In this document: positions 15,485-23,844 of the stretch, piece by piece
Layout: every line of letters begins with the position of its first letter
How positions within the stretch are numbered: position 1 is the stretch's first letter
Source of the DNA: SVQP01 sp045587385
Lineage (GTDB): Bacteria > Bacillota > Clostridia > Oscillospirales > CAG-272
Direction: 5' to 3'
Assembly: GCA_045587385.1 (NCBI GenBank)
Contig: JAZNCE010000076.1
Location: 1-38,370 of the forward strand
DNA length: 38,370 bases
The notes under the pieces: model-generated
What the model saw: only the letters and a program-made list of their open reading frames with translations
What the model was told of the DNA's origin: nothing
Database searches by the model: none
Made by a program: the position numbers and the translations under genes

Positions 15485-16950
15485 AGCTTTGTGATCTGCT
15501 CAGAGGGCTGGACTATACCTGCCCGCACGCTTTGCCCGATGCGGACGTGACGTACATCTGTCACGACTCGCGCAAGGCAGGCCCCGACGCGCTGTTTATC
15601 TGCATTGCGGGCTACGTCAGCGACGGACATAACTACGCCCTTTCCGCTTACGATAAGGGCACGCGCATCTTTGTAGCACAACGCCCGATCGATCTGCCGC
15701 AGGATGCCTTGGTGCTGACCGTGCCCGATACGCGCATAGCGCTTGCCACGCTGGCGGCAACCATCTTCGACCGCCCCGCGGACAAGCTTTGCATCATCGG
15801 CATTACGGGCACCAAGGGCAAGACCACCACCGCGCTCATGATCCACGGCGTGCTTGAAAAGCTGGGCATTCCCTCGGCTTACATAGGCACCAACGGCATT
15901 GATTTCGGCGGCAGGCACTACGCCACGGCAAACTCCACGCCCGAAAGCCTGGACTTGCACGAATACATGGCGCAGATGGTGGAGTGCGGCATTCGCTACG
16001 TGGTCATGGAGGTTTCCTCGCAAGCCCTCAAGCTGCACCGCGTGCACGGCATCAAGTTTGATTACTGTATCTTTACAAATCTCTACCCCGACCACATCGG
16101 CGGTGTGGAGCACGCAGACATGGCAGAATACATGGCTTGCAAAAAACTGCTGTTCTCTTTTCCCGGTATCCGCGGTATTCTGGTCAATGCAGACGCCCCC
16201 GAGGCGGCGTATATGACCGCAGACGCCTTAGCGCCCATGACGTCCTTTGGCATGGGCAAGGGTTGTGATTGGCGCGCCGCCAAGATCCGCCCCGAGATCT
16301 GCTTCCGCGTGCCCGGCACAGCGTTTGTATGTCATACCCCCGACGGACAAGCCCTGCCCGTTTCCATTCCCTTCCCGGGCGATTACAGCGTTTACAACGC
16401 GCTTTGCGCGCTTGCTGTGTGCGACAAGCTGGGCATTCCGCTTGCAGACAGCACAGCCGCACTTTCGGTAGTGCGCGTCAAGGGTCGCTTTGAGCCGGTA
16501 TTTTTGGCAAGCCGCCCCGACACCACCTTTATCATCGATTACGCACACAACGGTGCTTCCCTGCGTGCCGTGCTGGAAGCCCTGCGTGCTTATAAGCCGA
16601 AACGCCTGATCTGCCTGTTCGGCTCGGTAGGCGACCGCACACAGATGCGCCGCGGTGAGCTTGGCGCGGTGGCAAGCGAGCTTTGTGACCTCTCGATTCT
16701 GACCTCGGACAACCCAGGCAACGAAGACCCGAACAAGATTATCGCCGACATCGCAGCGGCATTTACCCACGACAGATACGTTTGCATTCCCGACAGAGCC
16801 GAGGCGATTGCCTACGCGGTTAAAAACGCACGCAAGGGCGACGCTGTCGTGCTTGCGGGCAAGGGGCATGAGAATTATCAGCTGATCTGCGGCAAGCACC
16901 TGCCCTTCTGTGAGCGAGAGATACTGATGCAAACGGATAGGATGCTGTAA
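15481..16950 (+). CDS. MurE-like Mur ligase with atypical amino-acid-recognition motif, 489 aa
   Basis: This is an ATP-dependent ligase of the MurE family, which adds the third residue to UDP-MurNAc-L-Ala-D-Glu. Seen: an N-terminal UDP-substrate domain (SRKAGPDALFICIAGYVSDGHNY), P-loop GTKGKTTT at 110-117, STPESLDLH, MEVSSQALKLHRV, a carbamylated-lysine region MACKKLLF (Lys221/222), DYAHN, and the C-terminal block SDNPGNEDPNKII. In DAP-adding MurE the last motif is DNPR, where Arg binds DAP; here Arg is Gly413, so meso-DAP is an unlikely substrate. The central NLYPDHIGGVEH also departs from the usual NLTRDHLDYH form. It is coupled to the ATP-grasp-like ORF and followed by an SGNH hydrolase. 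A canonical murE lies in the dcw cluster nearby, so this copy probably has a specialised role. Confidence 0.85.
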   Translation: MKLCDLLRGLDYTCPHALPDADVTYICHDSRKAGPDALFICIAGYVSDGHNYALSAYDKGTRIFVAQRPIDLPQDALVLTVPDTRIALATLAATIFDRPADKLCIIGITGTKGKTTTALMIHGVLEKLGIPSAYIGTNGIDFGGRHYATANSTPESLDLHEYMAQMVECGIRYVVMEVSSQALKLHRVHGIKFDYCIFTNLYPDHIGGVEHADMAEYMACKKLLFSFPGIRGILVNADAPEAAYMTADALAPMTSFGMGKGCDWRAAKIRPEICFRVPGTAFVCHTPDGQALPVSIPFPGDYSVYNALCALAVCDKLGIPLADSTAALSVVRVKGRFEPVFLASRPDTTFIIDYAHNGASLRAVLEALRAYKPKRLICLFGSVGDRTQMRRGELGAVASELCDLSILTSDNPGNEDPNKIIADIAAAFTHDRYVCIPDRAEAIAYAVKNARKGDAVVLAGKGHENYQLICGKHLPFCEREILMQTDRML

Positions 16951-16966
16951 AGGAGGAAATATCTAT

Positions 16967-18031
16967 ATGGAAGTTACTAAGATTGACCCGAATTTCATCT
17001 TGCCGGGAGCTGTACAAAGAGATGATATTGTATGGCTTGACGCTGCCTCGGCGCCCTTCGTCATTTACGGTGCTGTGGGAACCAATCCCTATGCGCGCCT
17101 GCCCATGGAGGTTGCCCAAACGGTCAGCGAGGGCGTGCAAGTCCTTTGCACCCACACCGCAGGCATTCGCGCCCGCTTTTGCACCGATTCCCCGTATATT
17201 GCCATCCGCGCCGAGTGGAACGAGCAATGCCGCATGCCGCACATGCCGTTTCTCGGGATCAGCGGCTTTGATCTTTACCGCGTAACCGGTGCGCACCGCA
17301 ATCAAAGCTACGTTGCCTCGCTGACGCCGCCCGTAAGCTGCGATAACGGATATGAATCGATCGCTTTCGTGGGCAAAGGCATGCAGGAATACGTTTTGAA
17401 TTTCCCACTTTACAACAACGTGTCAAGACTTCTGGTCGGCGTGGCAGAGGGCAGCCAATGGCAAGCACCGCAGCCTTACGCCAATGCCCTGCCCACAATC
17501 TTTTACGGCTCGTCCATCACGCAGGGCGGATGCGCGTCCCGACCCGGCACGTGCTACCAGAACTTCCTCTCCCGCGCGCTGGATATGGATTACGTCAACC
17601 TCGGCTTTTCGGGCAACTGCCGTGCCGAGGACACCATGATCGACTACTTAGCAAGCCTTGAAATGTCGGTGTTCGTGTCGGATTACGACCATAACGCCCC
17701 CACAGCCGAGCACCTTGCCGCCACGCACGAAAAGCTTTACCGCGCCATTCGCAAGGCGCACCCACACGTCCCCTACGTCATGCTCTCCAAACCCGACTAC
17801 CACGACACACCCGATGAACGCGCACGCCGCTCCATCGTCATGCAGACCTATCAAAAGGCTGTTGCCGAGGGCGACCCGAACGTATACTTCGTGGACGGTG
17901 CTTCGATCTTCGCAGGCGACGAGAACGATGGCTGCACTGTAGACGGCTGCCACCCCAACGACCTCGGCTTTTACCGCTTCTCTCTCGCGCTGCTGCCCGT
18001 GTTTGAGCGCATTTACGCAAAACAATCCTGA
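16967..18031 (+). CDS. SGNH/GDSL hydrolase, 354 aa
   Basis: This is a serine esterase-type hydrolase. The N-terminal ~170 residues are a beta-rich domain usual for two-domain SGNH proteins. The catalytic domain shows YGSSITQGG (nucleophile Ser183), GFSGN (oxyanion Gly/Asn), SDYDHN (Asn243) and DGCHPND (Asp326, His329), so all four blocks are intact. There is no signal peptide, so it acts in the cytoplasm unless secreted another way. Ribosome binding site AAAGGAGG precedes the start, and it lies 16 bases after the MurE-like gene, suggesting a joint operon. A role as esterase on a wall precursor or sugar is possible but inferred only from position. Confidence 0.85.
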   Translation: MEVTKIDPNFILPGAVQRDDIVWLDAASAPFVIYGAVGTNPYARLPMEVAQTVSEGVQVLCTHTAGIRARFCTDSPYIAIRAEWNEQCRMPHMPFLGISGFDLYRVTGAHRNQSYVASLTPPVSCDNGYESIAFVGKGMQEYVLNFPLYNNVSRLLVGVAEGSQWQAPQPYANALPTIFYGSSITQGGCASRPGTCYQNFLSRALDMDYVNLGFSGNCRAEDTMIDYLASLEMSVFVSDYDHNAPTAEHLAATHEKLYRAIRKAHPHVPYVMLSKPDYHDTPDERARRSIVMQTYQKAVAEGDPNVYFVDGASIFAGDENDGCTVDGCHPNDLGFYRFSLALLPVFERIYAKQS

Positions 18032-18046
18032 TACAGACGCAAAAAA

Positions 18047-18075
18047 AGACCTCCTGATCACAGGAGGTCTTTTCT
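18047..18075. terminator. Bidirectional terminator between SGNH operon and ftsZ
   Basis: AGACCTCCTG (18047-18056) pairs with CAGGAGGTCT (18061-18070), with A7 before it and TTTTC after it. The U-tract on both strands allows it to end the plus operon and the convergent ftsZ transcript. Confidence 0.9.
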
Positions 18076-18089
18076 ATGTGCATCACAAA

Positions 18090-19193
18090 TTACTTTCTTG
18101 CGCCTCTCTTGAACATAGCAAGCATGTCGTCAAGATCGTCGTCAGCATCAGCGGGCTTTTCCTGTACGGGAACTGCCTTTGCAACGGGCTCGCTCTTGGG
18201 TGCCAGAGCAACCTTACCGGGGTTCTGGTTGTCATCCTTCTTGTCAAAGCCGGTAGCAATGATGGTAATTCTCATCTCGTCTTCCAGTTCAGGATCGAAG
18301 CCTACGCCCCAAATAACGCTTGCGTCGGGATGAGCCTCGTTTGCGATCATGGTGGAAGCCAGATCTACGTCCTCCAGACCAACGTCGGGAGATACCATAA
18401 TGCTGATCAGAACGCCGCGTGCGCCCTTGATGGAGGACTCGAGCAGCGGGCTGGAGATAGCAGCGCGAGCTGCCTGCTCTGCCTTATCCTTACCGGTAGC
18501 AGAACCGATACCCATGTGTGCGTAGCCTGCGTCCTTCATGACGGAGGTAACGTCAGCAAAGTCAAGGTTGATGAACAGGGACTCGTTAACCAGATCGGAA
18601 ACGCTCTTAACGCCGCGGTGCAGCACGTTGTCTGCGATCTCGAATGCGTTAGCCAGCGTAATTCTGGTGTCGGTTACCTGCTTGAGCTTTTCGTTGGGGA
18701 TCACGATCAGAGAGTCTACGTACTGGCTCAGCTCAGCAATACCTGCCTCAGCCTGTGCAGCTCTGCGAGTGCCCTCGAATGCGAAAGGCTTGGTTACGAT
18801 ACCAATGGTCAGAATGTCCATCTCGTGTGCAACGCGTGCAACAACGGGAGCTGCACCGGTACCGGTACCGCCGCCCATACCTGCGGTTACGAATACCATG
18901 TCGGTGCCCTGCAGGAACTTCTTGATATCGTCAAGGGATTCCTCAGCTGCACGTGCGCCAATAGAGGGGTTGGAGCCTGCGCCAAAGCCCTTGGTCAGCT
19001 TTTCTCCGATTACCAGCTGGGTTGCAGCCTCGGATCTGCGAAGAGCCTGTCTGTCAGTGTTGATAGACACGAATTCCACACCGCGGATGTGGCTGCTGAT
19101 CATTCTGTTAACAGCGTTGTTTCCGCCGCCGCCGACACCGATTACCTTAATGTTCACGCCACAATCGTAGGTATCATCATGTTCAAAAGTCAT
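18090..19193 (-). CDS. ftsZ: Cell division protein FtsZ, 367 aa
   Basis: This is the tubulin-like GTPase that forms the division ring. Seen: IKVIGVGGGGNNAVNRM, the NTDRQAL loop, the tubulin signature GGGTGTGAAPV, RITLANAFEIADNVL and a C-terminal conserved peptide DLDDMLAMFKR after a linker of about 45 residues. Length is at the short end of the usual range. GGGAGG lies 8 bases before the ATG. It is the last gene of the dcw cluster and has its own promoter at 19300-19328. No ftsA precedes it, unlike in most Bacillota. Confidence 0.97.
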   Translation of the reverse strand: MTFEHDDTYDCGVNIKVIGVGGGGNNAVNRMISSHIRGVEFVSINTDRQALRRSEAATQLVIGEKLTKGFGAGSNPSIGARAAEESLDDIKKFLQGTDMVFVTAGMGGGTGTGAAPVVARVAHEMDILTIGIVTKPFAFEGTRRAAQAEAGIAELSQYVDSLIVIPNEKLKQVTDTRITLANAFEIADNVLHRGVKSVSDLVNESLFINLDFADVTSVMKDAGYAHMGIGSATGKDKAEQAARAAISSPLLESSIKGARGVLISIMVSPDVGLEDVDLASTMIANEAHPDASVIWGVGFDPELEDEMRITIIATGFDKKDDNQNPGKVALAPKSEPVAKAVPVQEKPADADDDLDDMLAMFKRGARK

Positions 19194-19299
19194 TTTGTTA
19201 TCCTCCCGAAAATTTATCTCTGTTTTTTTATTTTTCTACGCCAAAGCACAAGACCTTGTGTCTAACGGGCAAAATCAGCCCAAGATATGCTTTACATAT

Positions 19300-19328
19300 A
19301 TAATATAACAAACTTAAAAATATTTCAA
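19300..19328 (-). promoter_or_regulatory. Promoter of ftsZ
   Basis: On the minus strand TTGAAA (19323-19328) and TATTAT (19300-19305) are 17 bases apart, giving ftsZ a leader of about 100 nt. The 219 bases between divIB and ftsZ hold no other gene and are AT-rich. Confidence 0.7.
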
Positions 19329-19412
19329 GAGGTTTCGCGAAAATAATTTTAAAAATTTATGAAAAATTCACAATTTCCGACGCAAAATGTCATGCGACAT
19401 CTGCATGCGGCT

Positions 19413-20324
19413 CTATTTTTCGGTTGCGTCGAGGTCCGCGTCGTTTGCCGGACGCAAAAACGGCTGCTCAGTTCCCACCGATACGACGTATTTGCCGTCA
19501 GGATCCACATTGCCCTCTGCCAGAATCTGCTCGGCAAGGGCTAATTTTTGTGCAAAATCGATCTCATCACGCACGCGCCCGAACTCAATGCGGTGCTTGC
19601 CCTCCAGTGTGATCTTGACGTCAAATTTCTCGCGCAGATCCACACTCGTCAGCTTGTCCGCCACGCTTGATTGCTCCAGATATCCAAGAAATTCGGTAAT
19701 ATACGCAAAGTCCTGCTCGGTCTTGGCGCCCTCCCCCGTTTCCTCCTCGCGCGTAAAGCGCAGCGTGCTGGCTCTGCCCGGCTTAGCCCGGTCCAGAACG
19801 GGTGCGGGCAATGCAAGCTTGGTCAAGCCGCGCTGCTCAAAGGCTTCCGCCCCTCTTGCAGCGTCTACCACGCGCAGATCGGGGCCAACCGCCAGCCAGC
19901 CCGTATGGGGCTTACCGCCGATCAGAGTATCGTAATAAAAATAGTACAGCGTCGTCTGCTCCTTGACGCTGACGTGCAGCGTTGCTGGAAAGCTGTAGGT
20001 CACCTTGGCGTCCTCCAGATACAAAAGGCTGTCCATCAGCCGCTGCTCGGCACGTCCGGGTAAAAGCCCCAGCACGGGCGTCCAGCCGGATGCGTCCAGA
20101 GCTTGCAGCAGCTCTTGCTCCGTATAGTGCGATTGGTTGGACTCGATCTCCACGTCAAGGATGGGAAAGAGGGCTACGACCAATACGATCAGCAGAGCTG
20201 CGCACAGCACGCAACCGATCAAAGCCGCACGCTTGGTTTTCTCTGCCTTTTGGGCAGGAGAATAATTCTTGCGCGGTACTTTTTCAAGGAGAGAATCACG
20301 CCACGCAATCAGTTTTTCTTTCAT
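19413..20324 (-). CDS. ftsQ: Cell division protein FtsQ/DivIB, 303 aa
   Basis: The topology is typical: an N-terminal cytoplasmic part of about 33 residues rich in Lys and Arg, one membrane segment (ALIGCVLCAALLIVLVVALFPIL), then a POTRA domain (VEIESNQSHYTEQELLQALDASG) and the beta domain (YSFPATLHVSVKEQTTLYYFYYD). It works with FtsL and a DivIC-type protein to control septal wall synthesis. The start overlaps the murG stop by ATGA, so translation is coupled. Confidence 0.88.
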   Translation of the reverse strand: MKEKLIAWRDSLLEKVPRKNYSPAQKAEKTKRAALIGCVLCAALLIVLVVALFPILDVEIESNQSHYTEQELLQALDASGWTPVLGLLPGRAEQRLMDSLLYLEDAKVTYSFPATLHVSVKEQTTLYYFYYDTLIGGKPHTGWLAVGPDLRVVDAARGAEAFEQRGLTKLALPAPVLDRAKPGRASTLRFTREEETGEGAKTEQDFAYITEFLGYLEQSSVADKLTSVDLREKFDVKITLEGKHRIEFGRVRDEIDFAQKLALAEQILAEGNVDPDGKYVVSVGTEQPFLRPANDADLDATEK

Positions 20325-21460
20325 GCTCTGCCCCCCTTGGAGGAAAGCAGTCCTTCAACCTCCGCAAGCACCAGAGCGTTTGCGTCAACGCGTGCAAATC
20401 CCGCGATCTTTTCGCGCATTTCCGCTCTCTTTTGCGCATCACACAAAAGCATTTCCACGCGCATCTGCAAGCCGCCGCCCTCGAATTCGCTCTCGCGTGC
20501 GTATACGGCAGCACCCGCATCGCCAAGTGCCTTGGCGTTTTTATATTGGTGGTCGTTTGCCACGTTGGGCGAGGGGATCAGGATCGCTGCCTTGCGCATC
20601 AGGGCAAGCTCGGAGAGCGTCATAGCGCCCGCGCGGGCAATCACAATATCTGCCGCTGCCATTTGCACGGGCATATCGTAAATGTATTCGGAAATGCGCA
20701 CGTTAGGCAAGGTATCCAAGCCGGCAGCGTGGTATTTTTGGCTATATTGTGCAAAGTAATCCTTGCCCGTTGCAGTTACGAACAGCACCTCGGGGTGATT
20801 CTTTGCCATGCTTTCGATCATATCAAACACGTATTTGTTAACCATCATAGCACCGCGGCTGCCGCCAACGGCAAGCACAACGTGCTGATAATTCCCTTCC
20901 GCGCCGATGGCTTGCTTTGCCTTGCGCTCGTCGCATGCGGTAAAGCCGTGCAAAAGCGGATTTCCCACCACGCGCGTCTTTTCGGGTTGTCCAAAGCATT
21001 CTGCCGCCTCCGGGAAATTGACCAGAATGCGGTCAACGCGTCCGCGCACCTGCATCAGTGCCTTGCCCGCAAGCGCATTGGACTCATGCACCAGCGTGGG
21101 GATACCCATACGTGCACCTGCAGAGAGCAAGGGCCAGCTGGCATAACCACCCGTACCGATGATGATATTTGGCGCAAACTCGCGGATCAGCTTTTTCGCC
21201 TGCCCCTGCGATTTTGCCATTAAGTACGCCGTGCGCACGTTTCCCGGGTGGAAGATAGGCGAGCGCATACCGCAGATATCGATGCTGTAAAACTCTTTAT
21301 AATCGGTGCGCGCCAAAAGCTCCCTTGCCTTATCCGATCTCTCGGTCGATGCGGCAAAGGCGACGTGCGCATCCGGATATTTGGCTTTGATGGTATCAGC
21401 AATGGCAATGGCAGGGTTTACGTGCCCTGCGGTGCCGCCGCCTGTCATTAGGATTCTCAT
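20321..21460 (-). CDS. murG: MurG, UDP-GlcNAc:lipid I GlcNAc transferase, 379 aa
   Basis: This enzyme converts lipid I to lipid II at the inner face of the membrane. Seen: the glycine-rich loop MTGGGTAGHVNPAIAIA, GTGGYASWPLLSAG, HESNALAGK, the second glycine-rich loop AVGGSRGA, and the C-terminal UDP-GlcNAc site ARAGAMTLSELALMRKAAILIPSPNVANDHQYKNA. Length matches the family. It is 9 bases downstream of ftsW and overlaps divIB. Confidence 0.95.
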   Translation of the reverse strand: MRILMTGGGTAGHVNPAIAIADTIKAKYPDAHVAFAASTERSDKARELLARTDYKEFYSIDICGMRSPIFHPGNVRTAYLMAKSQGQAKKLIREFAPNIIIGTGGYASWPLLSAGARMGIPTLVHESNALAGKALMQVRGRVDRILVNFPEAAECFGQPEKTRVVGNPLLHGFTACDERKAKQAIGAEGNYQHVVLAVGGSRGAMMVNKYVFDMIESMAKNHPEVLFVTATGKDYFAQYSQKYHAAGLDTLPNVRISEYIYDMPVQMAAADIVIARAGAMTLSELALMRKAAILIPSPNVANDHQYKNAKALGDAGAAVYARESEFEGGGLQMRVEMLLCDAQKRAEMREKIAGFARVDANALVLAEVEGLLSSKGGRA

Positions 21461-21469
21461 ACTGACCCC

Positions 21470-22756
21470 TTACTTTTTTTGATAAGAATAACGCGAAATC
21501 GACAGAATAATGCCCATTTCAAAAATCTGCAGGGCAAGTGCAGTACCGCCCGAGGAGAAGAAGGGCAGCGAAATACCCGTATTGGGCATGGAATTGGTGA
21601 CAACTGCAATGTTAAGAATGGTCTGCAGCGCAACCTTGGTGGTCAGTCCGTACACGGTCAGCGCGCAGAATCTGTCGGGCGCGTTTGCCGCGATCTTGTA
21701 GCCACGCCACAACAATAGCACCACAAGCCCCATCAGAATGATCACACCAAGCATGCCAAGCTCTTCGCAAAGAATGGTGAAGATAAAGTCGTTCGCCGGT
21801 TCAGCAATGTAGCCGTATTTCTGCTGGCTGTTGCCAAGACCTCTGCCGAAAAAGCCACCGGAACCGATCGCGTAAAGGCCTTGCAGCGTTTGCCATGCTT
21901 CACCCAGCGGGTCTACCTTGTCAATGTTGATCCACGTATCAATTCTCTTTCGTGCATATTCTGAAAACAACAAAACCACGCTGACGACGCTGACACCAGC
22001 AACGCCAAGACCTGCAAACCACTTGAGCTTGGTACCGCCCAGATACATGACCACAATGCCAAGGACACCGAGAATGATCAAACCCGACAAATGCTTTTCC
22101 AGCATGACCAGTCCGCAGATGATACCGATAATGATCACGGGGCCAATAACGCCGTAAGTAAAGTGACCGCCGAATTTCTGCACCGTGTTAATTTGCTTTT
22201 GATATTTGGACATATACAGCGCCAAGAACATGATCAGCGCCATTTTTGCAATTTCCGAGGGCTGAATGGTGATGCTACCGATCGAAATCCAACGGTTTGC
22301 ACCGTTGAACATGGAACCGCTGATCAGCACGGCAATTAGCAGCACAACCGATCCGCCATACGCGCAAATGGAAAAGAATTTCCAGAACCAGGGGCGCGCC
22401 ATGAACACAAAGGGCGTTGTGGCTACCACAGCCAAGACAAGATACATCACGTGCTTTTTGATATAAAAAGTCGAATCGCCGTGGTGTTGCGCCGCATAGA
22501 TCGAGCTTGCGCTGTACGCCATGATCACACCGTACAAAATAAGTCCCAGTACGATTAAGAAAAACCACACGTCAATGCCGCCGCGCGTCAAGATCCCCTT
22601 TTCGGGTTCGGGATCGGGATGGATCTTTTTATGATAGATGGGGTCGTCGGGCTCCAATATTGCGTCCTGCTTTTGGTTGACAAGATCGGTCACTTCCCCG
22701 CCCTTAACGCGCAAAGCGCGCTTGAAGCGTTCCCAATACACCTTGTACTTTTTCAC
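21470..22756 (-). CDS. ftsW: FtsW/SpoVE-type SEDS glycosyltransferase, 428 aa
   Basis: This polytopic SEDS protein polymerises lipid II at the septum. About 65 cytoplasmic residues precede the first membrane segment (VWFFLIVLGLILYGVIMAYSASS). Later blocks typical of the family are NGANRWISIGSITIQPSEIAKMALIMFLALYMSK, VMLEKHLSGLIILGVLGIVVMYLGG, YAIGSGGFFGRGLGNSQQKYGYIAEPANDFIFTILCEELGMLG and NSMPNTGISLPFFSSGGTAL. The extended N-terminus is longer than in most FtsW. It may be used for both vegetative septation and sporulation, as no separate spoVE is seen. Confidence 0.92.
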   Translation of the reverse strand: MKKYKVYWERFKRALRVKGGEVTDLVNQKQDAILEPDDPIYHKKIHPDPEPEKGILTRGGIDVWFFLIVLGLILYGVIMAYSASSIYAAQHHGDSTFYIKKHVMYLVLAVVATTPFVFMARPWFWKFFSICAYGGSVVLLIAVLISGSMFNGANRWISIGSITIQPSEIAKMALIMFLALYMSKYQKQINTVQKFGGHFTYGVIGPVIIIGIICGLVMLEKHLSGLIILGVLGIVVMYLGGTKLKWFAGLGVAGVSVVSVVLLFSEYARKRIDTWINIDKVDPLGEAWQTLQGLYAIGSGGFFGRGLGNSQQKYGYIAEPANDFIFTILCEELGMLGVIILMGLVVLLLWRGYKIAANAPDRFCALTVYGLTTKVALQTILNIAVVTNSMPNTGISLPFFSSGGTALALQIFEMGIILSISRYSYQKK

Positions 22757-22789
22757 GACCTCACCTCCTTTGATAATTCAAAAAATCAA

Positions 22790-23830
22790 TTACTTGGTTG
22801 CAAAATACGCGATCACGCACAAAAGCGCGGTGACTGCGCAAAACAAAATCACAATGGGCACTTCCTTCCAGCCGCACTTTTCAAAGTGATGGTGCAAGGG
22901 AGCCATTTTAAACAGTCTCTTGCCATGCGTGAGCTTGAAATATACGATCTGCAAAAGGCTGGACAGCATTTCCGCCACGTACACAAAGCCCGCAATGATG
23001 ACAAGCACCTCCATGTGCGCCATGAACGCACATCCCATCAGCACGCCACCGATAAACAGCGAGCCGGTGTCACCCATAAATACGCGCGCGGGATGATGGT
23101 TGAACAGAAGGAATGCGCAAACCGCGCCAAACAGAGCTGCGGAGATCACACCCATGCCGCCCTGCGCGGTCACGACCGCCATCACCGTCAAAAACAGCGA
23201 TACGACAGCGGTAATACCCGAAGCGAGTCCATCCAGACCATCGGTCAGGTTGGTCGCGTTGACAAATCCTGCGATCACAATGATATATGCAGGATATGCC
23301 AGCCAGCCAAGCTGCAGGGTAAAATGCGTAAAAGGAACGGTCAGGTCTGTGTGCAAGTTGCCCGTGATTGCCATCATGGCAACGTATGCTGCCGCAAACA
23401 CCAGCTGCAACAGCAGCTTTTGCCATGCGGTCAAGCCTTGATTCTGCTTTTTGAGCAGCTTGCAGTAATCATCCACAAAGCCGATTGCCGCATTGGCGAC
23501 CGCCAGCATCAACGTCAGCGCAAACGGGATCAGCACAGACGAGGATGCAGTTCCCGCCTTTATCAGATACAGCACCGAAAATACAGCCAGCACCAACAAG
23601 AACGGCGGGATAAAGCCGATGCCGCCCATGGTGGGCACGCCCTGCTTATCCATATGCCAGATCGGTCCAAACTCATAAATGGTCTGTCCGATCTTTTTGG
23701 CGCGCAGCACGGGGATAAGAAAATACAGCGTCAGCGTTGCAAGGCAAAATACCGCAAACGCCACGATCAATGCCTCGGTGGCAATGGCTTCCTTTGTATC
23801 TGTGTGTATACCGAAATATTGTAAAAGCAT
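22790..23830 (-). CDS. mraY: MraY, phospho-N-acetylmuramoyl-pentapeptide transferase, 346 aa
   Basis: This enzyme attaches UDP-MurNAc-pentapeptide to undecaprenyl phosphate, giving lipid I. Seen: KQGVPTMGGIGFI, the Asp pair FVDDYCKLLKK, NLTDGLDGLASG, FMGDTGSLFIGG and the histidine cluster APLHHHFEKCGW, with about ten membrane segments. It lies 14 bases after murF. In most Bacillota murD follows mraY; here ftsW follows after only 33 bases. Confidence 0.95.
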   Translation of the reverse strand: MLLQYFGIHTDTKEAIATEALIVAFAVFCLATLTLYFLIPVLRAKKIGQTIYEFGPIWHMDKQGVPTMGGIGFIPPFLLVLAVFSVLYLIKAGTASSSVLIPFALTLMLAVANAAIGFVDDYCKLLKKQNQGLTAWQKLLLQLVFAAAYVAMMAITGNLHTDLTVPFTHFTLQLGWLAYPAYIIVIAGFVNATNLTDGLDGLASGITAVVSLFLTVMAVVTAQGGMGVISAALFGAVCAFLLFNHHPARVFMGDTGSLFIGGVLMGCAFMAHMEVLVIIAGFVYVAEMLSSLLQIVYFKLTHGKRLFKMAPLHHHFEKCGWKEVPIVILFCAVTALLCVIAYFATK

Positions 23831-23844
23831 TTCCCTATCCTCTT

